Assembly (NCBI GenBank): GCA_903866355.1
Contig: CAIPNE010000703.1
Coordinates: forward strand, 1 to 7,055
Length of the DNA stretch: 7,055 nt
DNA from: an uncultured Gammaproteobacteria bacterium
GTDB lineage: Bacteria > Pseudomonadota > Gammaproteobacteria > Ga0077536
Direction: 5' to 3'
The translations under genes were made by a program, and so were the position numbers. Numbering within the stretch: the first letter of the stretch is position 1; every line of letters starts with the position of its first letter. Of the stretch, positions 1 through 5,862 are shown one piece after another. Under the pieces are notes generated by a model that saw only the letters and a program-made list of their open reading frames with translations, did no database searches and was not told the DNA's origin.

Positions 1-2
1 CG

Positions 3-18
3 CATGGTGGCCACCATG
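3..18. repeat. Perfect 16-bp palindrome
   Basis: CATGGTGGCCACCATG is a perfect palindrome with two 8-bp arms and no spacer. It lies downstream of the minus-strand MDR gene, beyond that gene's terminator-like hairpin, at the window edge. A palindrome with no loop makes a poor hairpin but a good site for a symmetric DNA-binding dimer. It could be an operator for a gene to the left of the window, or chance in GC-rich DNA. The sequence is certain; the role is not. Confidence 0.4.
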
Positions 19-38
19 GGGCGGAATCCTCACCGCAA

Positions 39-66
39 CCTCGGCCCTGCAGACACGGGGCCGAGG
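39..66 (-). terminator. Hairpin after the CurA-like gene, probable terminator
   Basis: CCTCGGCCC (39-47) and GGGCCGAGG (58-66) form a perfect 9-bp GC-rich stem with a 10-nt loop. It begins 9 nt past the stop codon of the minus-strand oxidoreductase. On the minus strand the stem is followed by TTGCGGTG rather than a long U-tract, so it is not a textbook intrinsic terminator. It may still end transcription or protect the 3' end of the mRNA. The position right after a stop codon supports this role. Confidence 0.5.
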
Positions 67-75
67 CTCGTCGTT

Positions 76-1080
76 TCAGACCTTCAACATCAGCTTGCCG
101 GTGTTCTCCCCGGTATAGAGCTTGCGCAGCGTGATCACCGCGTTTTCCAGCCCAGTGTGCATATCTGCGCGGTATTTCAGCCGACCTTCACGCATCCACC
201 CACTTAAGGCTGCGATGGCTTCGGGATAGCGCGCGGCGTAATCGAGCACGATAAAGCCTTCTACTTTTAGGCGCTGCATAAGGATCATGGGGTAATTGGT
301 CGGGCCGGGGACTTCGCCCGTGGCGTTGTATTGGGAGATCAAGCCACAAGTGGGAATGCGGCCTTTTAAGTTCATCTGTTTGAAGCAAGCATCAAGGATG
401 TCGCCGCCAACGTTGTCAAAATAAACATCGATGCCTTTCGGGCAGGCGCGTTTTAGGGCCTCGGAAACGTTTTCCGTTTTGTAATTGATGGCCGCGTCGA
501 AACCTAAGTCCTCGACGATCCAACGACACTTGGCATCACTACCGGCGAGACCCACGGCCCGCGCGCCTTTGATTTTTGCAATTTGTCCTACCACGGATCC
601 CACGGCACCCGCCGCTGCCGACACCACCACGGTTTCGCCAGCCTGGGGCGCGCCCAATTCCACCAAACCGAAATAGGCCGTTGGCCCTACCACCGCGAAC
701 AGGCCAAACGCATCGGCCACCGAGATGCCGTCTAGCGCGCCAATCTTGTTGATATAGCCTGGGATGCCAATCTGATATTTAGACCAACTGCCCAGACCGC
801 TGACCACATCACCCGCCGCAAAATCTGGGTGTTTAGAGCTAACTACCGTACCGCACACCACGCCGCGCATCGCCTCACCAATGGCCACGGGCGGCATGTA
901 CTGGTCCATGTCGCTCATCCAAATGCGATTGGTGGGATCCAGCGAGAGGTAATCCATTTTGACCAAAAACTGCCCTTCGGCTGGCGTGGGAATGGGTTCT
1001 TCGGCATAGCTCAGCACATCATCGCCGATGGTGCCGACGGGGCGGTTGCGTAAACGCCAGACTTTATTCGTGTCACTCAT
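76..1080 (-). CDS. NADP-dependent zinc-independent MDR oxidoreductase, CurA/PTGR type
   Basis: This 334-residue protein is a cytosolic medium-chain dehydrogenase/reductase of the branch containing curcumin reductase CurA/YncB, plant double-bond reductases and prostaglandin reductases. Known members reduce the alpha,beta double bond of enones and enals with NADPH. Visible signatures are YLSLDPTNRIWM (44-55), a family hallmark; VGPTAYFGL (131-139); the glycine-rich nucleotide loop AAAGAVGSVVG (155-165); AGSDAKC (179-185), the region that contacts the NADP phosphate in relatives; and YFDNVGG (220-226). The C-terminus NTGKLMLKV is also typical, and the length is normal for the family. The catalytic-zinc cysteine/histidine pattern of alcohol dehydrogenases is absent. 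The ATG has a good Shine-Dalgarno, AGGAG (1089-1093 on the complement), 8 nt away. The gene stands alone and is divergent from hss. The natural substrate cannot be read from sequence. Confidence 0.92.
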   Translation of the reverse strand: MSDTNKVWRLRNRPVGTIGDDVLSYAEEPIPTPAEGQFLVKMDYLSLDPTNRIWMSDMDQYMPPVAIGEAMRGVVCGTVVSSKHPDFAAGDVVSGLGSWSKYQIGIPGYINKIGALDGISVADAFGLFAVVGPTAYFGLVELGAPQAGETVVVSAAAGAVGSVVGQIAKIKGARAVGLAGSDAKCRWIVEDLGFDAAINYKTENVSEALKRACPKGIDVYFDNVGGDILDACFKQMNLKGRIPTCGLISQYNATGEVPGPTNYPMILMQRLKVEGFIVLDYAARYPEAIAALSGWMREGRLKYRADMHTGLENAVITLRKLYTGENTGKLMLKV

Positions 1081-1202
1081 CTTGTGAACTCCTGATAGTT
1101 AGTGGCCCCTCGACGCAAGGCGCGCAGCGGCGCTTGGGACGGCGGTGGTTGATGCTAACCGATCGCTGGACGCGCACGAATATCGGCTGGGTGGAGACGG
1201 TG

Positions 1203-1231
1203 GGGACACTCACCGCCCGCGCCGTTACAAT
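1203..1231 (+). promoter_or_regulatory. Candidate sigma70 promoter for the hss operon
   Basis: GGGACA (1203-1208) and TACAAT (1226-1231) are separated by 17 nt. They match the -35 consensus at 4 of 6 positions and the -10 consensus at 5 of 6. Transcription would begin near 1238 and give a leader of about 95 nt before the hss start. A short inverted repeat, CGGTG (1198-1202) with CACCG (1211-1215), overlaps the -35 box and could be an operator. A second pair nearer the gene, TTGCCA (1291-1296) with TATTTT (1314-1319), also has 17-nt spacing. It would start transcription beyond the ribosome binding site, so it is less likely. Confidence 0.4.
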
Positions 1232-1249
1232 CGGCACCATAGGTCCGGT

Positions 1250-1280
1250 GCTGCCTTGCGCAGCCCCCGGCAGCAGCGCA
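1250..1280 (+). promoter_or_regulatory. Two overlapping inverted repeats in the presumed hss leader
   Basis: GCTGCC (1250-1255) can pair with GGCAGC (1269-1274). TGCGC (1257-1261) can instead pair with GCGCA (1276-1280). The two stems interleave, so they exclude each other. This could be a leader that switches between structures ahead of hss. The arms are only 5-6 bp, and short GC-rich repeats of this kind arise by chance. No known riboswitch consensus is recognised. Confidence 0.25.
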
Positions 1281-1321
1281 GGGATTGGCCTTGCCAGACG
1301 GCTAATCAATCCTTATTTTTT

Positions 1322-1325
1322 GGAG
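1322..1325 (+). promoter_or_regulatory. Shine-Dalgarno of hss
   Basis: GGAG lies 7 nt before the ATG at 1333, directly after a T-rich stretch. It fixes the start of hss: no other in-frame start nearby has a comparable site, and the conserved Rossmann motif begins about 20 residues in. Confidence 0.7.
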
Positions 1326-1332
1326 CTCCCCT

Positions 1333-2769
1333 ATGTCCACACCCTCTAGCGAGGCGCTGACGCGTCAACAGACACAATTCCATGGGCGCCTGGTCTGTGT
1401 CGGCTTCGGTAGTATCGGGCAGGGCGTGCTGCCGCTGATCCTGCGGCATATTGGCGCCCTGCTCCCCAGCCGCATCACCATTGTCACCGCCGACGACACC
1501 GGCCGCGCCGTCGCAGAGGAATTTGGCGTGCGGTTTGTCGTGCAGCCGCTGACGCTAGAGAACTACCGGAGCGTGCTCGATCCGCTGGTCGGCGCGGGTG
1601 ATTTTCTGCTGAATTTGTCGGTAGATGTTTCCAGCCTGGCGCTGATTGAATACGCCGGCGAGCGCGCCGCGCTGTATCTGGATACCTGCCTAGAACCTTG
1701 GCCGGGTGGCTACACCGATCCCAGCGTGCCACCCTCGCTGCGCTCCAATTACGCGTTGCGTGAAAGTGCGCTGGCCCTGCGTCAGCGGCGTCCGGGTGGC
1801 GCCACGGCCGTGATCACCCACGGTGCCAATCCGGGTCTGGTGTCGCACTTCGTCAAACAAGCGTTGGTCAACATCGCCCACGATCTGGATCTGCAGGTCA
1901 ACGAGCCGACCACGCGTGAGCAATGGGCGGCGCTGGCAGCGCTCATCAATGTGAAGGTCATTCACATCGCCGAGCGTGATACGCAAACACCGCAGGTACC
2001 CAAAGCAGTTGGGGAATTTGTTAACACCTGGTCTGTCGATGGCTTTGTGAGTGAGGGCGCGCAGCCAGCGGAACTCGGTTGGGGCACCCACGAGCGCACG
2101 CTGCCGCCCGATGGACACCGGCACGAGTTTGGCTGCGGTAGTGCCATTTATCTCATGCGCCCCGGCGCCGGCACGCGGGTGCGCAGCTGGACCCCGCTCG
2201 AAGGTCACTACCATGGGTTTTTGATCACCCACGGTGAATCCATTTCTATTTCAGATTACTTGACTGCGCGTGCAGGGTCTCACGTCACCTACCGGCCCAC
2301 CGTCCACTACGCCTATCACCCCTGCGATTCCGCCGTGCTGTCGGTGCACGAGTTCGCTGGGCGCAACTGGCAGCTGCAAGCGAACAAACGCATTCTCATG
2401 GATGACATCGTCACCGGCGTAGACGAGCTTGGTGTGCTGCTGGCCGGGCATGCGAAAAACGCCTACTGGTATGGCTCGCAGCTGTCGATCGACGAAGCCC
2501 GCGCGCTGGTCCCCCACAACAGCGCCACCAGCCTGCAGGTTACGGTGGCGGTGCTGTCGGGCATGATCTGGGCGATGGAAAATCCCAACTTGGGCATCGT
2601 AGAGCCCGACGAAATGGACTACCGCCGGAACCTCGAAATCTGCCTCCCTTATCTGGGCCCGGTGGTCGGTAAGTATTCCGACTGGACACCGCTGCATCAG
2701 CGCGGGACGCTGTTCCCAGAAGATTTGGACCTAACAGACCCTTGGCAGTTTCGTAACGTGCGAGTGTAA
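1333..2769 (+). CDS. hss: Homospermidine synthase
   Basis: This 478-residue enzyme matches the length of bacterial homospermidine synthases. They use NAD in a catalytic cycle to join two putrescines, or putrescine and the aminobutyl group of spermidine, into sym-homospermidine with loss of ammonia or diaminopropane. The fold is related to saccharopine dehydrogenase. The N-terminal Rossmann loop is VGFGSIGQGVLPLI (23-36), followed by NLSVDVSS (94-101), LDTCLEPW (116-123), ITHGANPGLVSHF (161-173), HIAERDTQ (211-218), NTWSVDGF (231-238), ELGWGTHE (247-254) and THGESISISDYL (299-310). Glu121, Asn166, Glu214, Trp233, Glu241 and Glu302 appear to correspond, with an offset of +4, to the polyamine-site residues I recall for the Blastochloris viridis enzyme (Glu117, Asn162, Glu210, Trp229, Glu237, Glu298). 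That mapping is from memory, not an alignment. It is the first gene of a three-gene operon and a cytosolic protein. Confidence 0.93.
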   Translation: MSTPSSEALTRQQTQFHGRLVCVGFGSIGQGVLPLILRHIGALLPSRITIVTADDTGRAVAEEFGVRFVVQPLTLENYRSVLDPLVGAGDFLLNLSVDVSSLALIEYAGERAALYLDTCLEPWPGGYTDPSVPPSLRSNYALRESALALRQRRPGGATAVITHGANPGLVSHFVKQALVNIAHDLDLQVNEPTTREQWAALAALINVKVIHIAERDTQTPQVPKAVGEFVNTWSVDGFVSEGAQPAELGWGTHERTLPPDGHRHEFGCGSAIYLMRPGAGTRVRSWTPLEGHYHGFLITHGESISISDYLTARAGSHVTYRPTVHYAYHPCDSAVLSVHEFAGRNWQLQANKRILMDDIVTGVDELGVLLAGHAKNAYWYGSQLSIDEARALVPHNSATSLQVTVAVLSGMIWAMENPNLGIVEPDEMDYRRNLEICLPYLGPVVGKYSDWTPLHQRGTLFPEDLDLTDPWQFRNVRV

Positions 2770-2775
2770 ACGACG

Positions 2776-3576
2776 ATGTCCGACCTCCTCTTTGAAGTCA
2801 GTCAGGGTGTTGGCCTCATCACGCTCAACCGACCGCAGGTCATGAACGCTTTTGGCGGCAGCCTGCGCGAGGATCTGCTGGCATGCCTGCAGGCGATGGC
2901 CAGCGATCCTGCCGTTGGCTGCGTGGTGATAACCGGCGCGGGATCCGCTTTCTGCGCGGGGGGGGACATCGCGAGCATGGCGACCTTGCAGGCGGCTAAT
3001 GAGGTTGGCTCTATCGCTGAGCGCATGGTGACCGGTGCTGCCGTGGTGCGACTGCTGCGCGCCATGCCCCAACCGGTCATCGCGGCCGTGAATGGCGCCG
3101 CCGCGGGCGCGGGTTTAAATCTCGCGCTCGCATGCGACTTGCGCTACGCCGCAACGAGCGCCAAATTTTCCGCGAGCTTCGTCAAAATAGGGCTGGTGCC
3201 GGACTGGGGCGGTCACTATCTATTGCCACGCCTAGTGGGTACTGCGTGCGCCTTGGAGCTCATGCTGAGCGGGGATCGTATCGACGCGGAAACCGCCTTG
3301 ACGCTGGGCTTGGTCAATAAAGTTCTACCCCCCGAGACCCTGCTCGAGGCCACCCTGGACCGCGCGCGGGCACTTGCCGCCGGGCCGCGCGCCGCGATGG
3401 CCGCGATTAAACAGGGTGCTTATCTCGGCGCTAGCAGTACGCTGGACGCGACACTCGCCTGGGAACAAACCACCCAACTCGAGCGCTTTCTGAGCGCCGA
3501 TGCCCGCGAAGGCACTCGCGCATTCCTCGAAAAACGCCCGCCACACTTTGGCCTCGGCGAGGGGACGAAACCATGA
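2776..3576 (+). CDS. Crotonase-superfamily enoyl-CoA isomerase, PaaG-like
   Basis: This 266-residue crotonase-fold protein would act on a CoA thioester in the cytosol. The two oxyanion-hole segments are FCAGGDI (59-65) and NGAAAGAG (106-113). Aligned by eye to rat mitochondrial enoyl-CoA hydratase from the shared CD(L/I) motif (Asp121), both catalytic glutamates are replaced, by Asn115 and Phe135. The segment GLVPDWGG (139-146) keeps the Asp (Asp143) that serves as the acid/base in PaaG, 1,2-epoxyphenylacetyl-CoA isomerase. The downstream LLPRLVG and the ending EGTRAFLEKRPPHF are also PaaG-like. A ring-expanding or delta3-delta2 enoyl-CoA isomerase is therefore likelier than a hydratase. No other paa gene is visible, so phenylacetate metabolism is not implied. 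The start is 6 nt after the hss stop with a weak ribosome site, which suggests coupled translation. It overlaps the next gene by 4 nt. Confidence 0.9.
   Translation: MSDLLFEVSQGVGLITLNRPQVMNAFGGSLREDLLACLQAMASDPAVGCVVITGAGSAFCAGGDIASMATLQAANEVGSIAERMVTGAAVVRLLRAMPQPVIAAVNGAAAGAGLNLALACDLRYAATSAKFSASFVKIGLVPDWGGHYLLPRLVGTACALELMLSGDRIDAETALTLGLVNKVLPPETLLEATLDRARALAAGPRAAMAAIKQGAYLGASSTLDATLAWEQTTQLERFLSADAREGTRAFLEKRPPHFGLGEGTKP
3559..3564 (+). promoter_or_regulatory. Shine-Dalgarno of the quinone reductase-like gene
   Basis: GAGGGG sits inside the end of the preceding crotonase gene, 8 nt before the ATG. That ATG is part of the ATGA stop/start overlap. A strong ribosome site plus overlap indicates efficient, coupled translation of the third operon gene. 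Confidence 0.6.
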
Positions 3577-4595
3577 AGGCTGTTTTGGTTAACACTTGGC
3601 GTCCCTTCCACGAACTCACGCTACAAGAACTGCCCATACCCACCATCGCGCCGAATGAAGTCCTCATCCGGGTGCGCGCCGCCGGGGTGAGTTTCGCGGT
3701 CAGCCTCGTTGTGCAAGGTAAATATCAACGCAAACCACCGCTGCCGTTTGTGCCGGGTAGCGAGGTGGCAGGCGAGATTGCTCAGGTCGGCGAGCAAGTC
3801 ACGCGCTTTAAAGTGGGCGACCGCGTGTGTGCGGTGCTGGATTGGGGCGGGCTCGCAGAATTCGCCGCCGCCAAAGCCGTCAACACCTACGCCTTGCCGG
3901 ACACCTTGGAGTTTCCACCAGCCATCGCGTTCACCAATTCCTACGCGACCTCGGCCGCTGCACTCACGTGGCCTCACCTGTTGAATGTGCAGGCGGGTCA
4001 AACACTGCTGGTCCACGGTGCCGCGGGCGGCGTGGGTTTGGCCGCGATAGAGATCGGTAAAATTCTGGGCGCAACCGTGATCGCCACCGCCGGATCCACG
4101 GAGAAACTGGCCGCCGCCAAAGCGCACGGCGCGGATTACCTCATCAACTATCGCACGCAAGAATTCCGTGATGAAGTGTTAGCAATCACGGGCGGCGTCG
4201 GCGTGAACGCGGTCTACGACCCAGTCGGCGGTGAGGTCTTTACGCAGTCACTGCGCTGCATGGCACCGGAAGGGCGGATCATGCCGGTGGGTTTCGCCGG
4301 CGGCGACATTCCCAATATCCCGGCTAATTTATTGCTGGTAAAAAACCTCACGGTCTGCGGGCTTAATCTGGGCTACTACTACGGCTGGAGCCCGCAAGAT
4401 AAGCGCGAAGAATTTGAGCCGCGCATGCGCGCCACGCTCCAACAGTTGTTTGATTGGTTTGTAGAAGGTCGCATCCGGCCACACATCGCCGCCACTTACC
4501 CGCTGGCTGATTTTCAGCAAGCGATGGCGGCGGTGCTGGGCCGCACGGCAATCGGACGAGTCGCAGTACTGATGGACGCCGACGCGCGCGTCTAG
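3573..4595 (+). CDS. NADPH:quinone oxidoreductase-like zinc-independent MDR
   Basis: This 340-residue cytosolic MDR protein belongs to the quinone reductase/enoyl reductase branch, whose members reduce quinones, enones or enoyl thioesters with NADPH. The N-terminal catalytic fold contains GVSFAVSLVVQGKYQ (38-52) and PFVPGSEVAGEIAQVGE (58-74). The nucleotide-binding loop is HGAAGGVGLAAIEIGK (148-163), followed by AGSTEKLAAAKAHGAD (173-188), DYLINY (188-193) and VNAVYDPVGG (211-220). No cysteine/histidine set for catalytic or structural zinc is seen. The usual Asn/Asp in the GV(N/S)F(A/R)D segment appears as GVSFAVS, so a residue common near the active site of relatives is changed. The start is set by the GAGGGG site and the ATGA overlap with the crotonase gene. 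An acyl-CoA partner for that isomerase is possible, but the substrate is unknown. Confidence 0.91.
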   Translation: MKAVLVNTWRPFHELTLQELPIPTIAPNEVLIRVRAAGVSFAVSLVVQGKYQRKPPLPFVPGSEVAGEIAQVGEQVTRFKVGDRVCAVLDWGGLAEFAAAKAVNTYALPDTLEFPPAIAFTNSYATSAAALTWPHLLNVQAGQTLLVHGAAGGVGLAAIEIGKILGATVIATAGSTEKLAAAKAHGADYLINYRTQEFRDEVLAITGGVGVNAVYDPVGGEVFTQSLRCMAPEGRIMPVGFAGGDIPNIPANLLLVKNLTVCGLNLGYYYGWSPQDKREEFEPRMRATLQQLFDWFVEGRIRPHIAATYPLADFQQAMAAVLGRTAIGRVAVLMDADARV

Positions 4596-4641
4596 CTCAC
4601 CCACCGCAATGCGCGCCCACGGCAGGCGCCACGCGGTGAGC
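4595..4641. terminator. Nested hairpin between convergent genes, candidate two-way terminator
   Basis: GCTCAC (4595-4600) pairs with GTGAGC (4636-4641), and CGC (4605-4607) with GCG (4633-4635). Inside, GCGCC (4613-4617) pairs with GGCGC (4625-4629) around a 7-nt loop. The structure fills almost the whole 49-bp gap between the converging operons and stops just before the monooxygenase stop codon. There is no U-tract on either side, so a Rho-independent role is uncertain. Its position between two 3' ends favours a shared terminator or mRNA-end barrier. Confidence 0.38.
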
Positions 4642-4644
4642 GAC

Positions 4645-5760
4645 TCAGATCCGTAAACCCGCCTGCCGCATCAGGGGCAACACGCGCTCGCCGAAATACG
4701 GCAATTCCTGCGCGTAGTCCTGCCAAACCAGCGCCATGCCTTCCACCCCCGCGCGCGCCAGTGCGACGAATTGCGCCGTCACCGACTCCGGCGTGCCGAC
4801 CATCAAATAGCCACCCCAACCCGCGACGAAGCGCCGGGCGAATTGTTCAATCTGGGCGTTGAAGGAATCGCTCTCCATCCCCAGCACCCGCATGATATTG
4901 CGCGCTGCCCCCCAGTCACCGGCCTCGATGATGGCGTTGAAAGCAGCGCGGGCTTCACGTTCGGTATCGCGTACGAGGATAAAGCCATAACCCAGCACGC
5001 CAATTTCCCGGTGATAGCCGTGGGCGCGCTGGCGCACGTCGGCGGCGATACTCGCGGCGGATTCCACCGAATCCATGGTGATGAAATTGAAGTCCACGTG
5101 GCGGGCAGAAAAATCTCGCCCCGCCGCTGACACCCCGGCGTTCACGATCACCGGATAGGGTTGCTGCACAGGCTTGGGTTCGAGATAACCATCGGTTATC
5201 CGGTAGTGTTCGCCCACATGGTCAAAATGATTCTCGCACCATAGCCGTTTGACCACCTGCACCCATTCACCGGCCCGCGCGTAGCGATCGTCGTGCGGTG
5301 ATTGACGCTCGCCGAACATTTCCATTTCGGCCGCGTACCAGCCACATACCACGTTAAGACCCCAGCGCCCGTTGGAAATATGGTCGATGGTGGCGCCCTG
5401 CTTCGCCGCGAGAATAGGATGCATCGTCGAGACATGCGAGGTCGCAAACAGCATGATTTTCTCGGTGCGTGCCGCCAGCGCCGCGGCCCAGGTGTAGACC
5501 TCCATACAGTCGCCGTTGTACTCGGTCTCGCCGCCAAAACTTTTCCAGCGCCCGAACGGCACTAGGAACTCCAGGCCCAGACGGTCGGCGGTTTGAGCAA
5601 TCAACAGATTGTGCGCAAAGGTCGGCCGGTGCGAGGTGGGCGCTTTGCTGATGGTGCCGCCGTTACTGACGTTACAGCCAAAAATGCCGATCTTCATGCG
5701 ATTGGCGTTGAAGAGCGGCACCGAATCTCGACGTAATTGGGCGAGGGTGTCGGGGTGCAT
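4645..5760 (-). CDS. LLM-class FMN-dependent monooxygenase, RutA/SfnG-like
   Basis: This luciferase-like (TIM-barrel) protein has 371 residues from the chosen ATG. Relatives use reduced FMN, supplied by a separate reductase, and oxygen: RutA opens the uracil ring and SfnG oxidises dimethyl sulfone. Recognisable parts are MKIGIFGCNVSNGGTISK (22-39), FGGETEYNGD (75-84), HPILAAKQGATIDHISNGR (114-132), WGLNVVCGW (133-141), NAGVSAAGRDFSARHVDFNF (207-226), and the RutA-like ending FGERVLPLM. The start is uncertain. A GTG at 5829 would add 23 residues with no family resemblance. The ATG at 5697 would cut off the conserved-looking LFNANR segment. None has a clear ribosome site. I prefer 5760. The gene follows the isocitrate lyase-family gene on the same strand. 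No rut or sfn neighbours are present, so the substrate is unassigned. Confidence 0.88.
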   Translation of the reverse strand: MHPDTLAQLRRDSVPLFNANRMKIGIFGCNVSNGGTISKAPTSHRPTFAHNLLIAQTADRLGLEFLVPFGRWKSFGGETEYNGDCMEVYTWAAALAARTEKIMLFATSHVSTMHPILAAKQGATIDHISNGRWGLNVVCGWYAAEMEMFGERQSPHDDRYARAGEWVQVVKRLWCENHFDHVGEHYRITDGYLEPKPVQQPYPVIVNAGVSAAGRDFSARHVDFNFITMDSVESAASIAADVRQRAHGYHREIGVLGYGFILVRDTEREARAAFNAIIEAGDWGAARNIMRVLGMESDSFNAQIEQFARRFVAGWGGYLMVGTPESVTAQFVALARAGVEGMALVWQDYAQELPYFGERVLPLMRQAGLRI

Positions 5761-5862
5761 CGCGGGGCTACGCCGGTGGTCGCGTGAGGCCAGCAGATCG
5801 AGCCGCGGGCCCGCGCCTAGCACGCGCACCCGGCCGGATATCCCAATGGACGGTAGGCAACG

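Noticed and set aside
1073..1360. Several 70-80 codon open frames on both strands in the hss upstream region
   Set aside because: They overlap each other, have Arg/Pro-rich compositions typical of GC-rich non-coding frames, lack ribosome sites and show no recognisable motif.
1690..2232. 180-codon open frame opposite hss
   Set aside because: It lies entirely within hss, which has clear conserved motifs. Long antisense frames are expected in GC-rich codon-biased genes.
3621..4160. 179-codon open frame opposite the quinone reductase-like gene
   Set aside because: It is a shadow of a well-supported MDR gene, with no start signal or domain resemblance.
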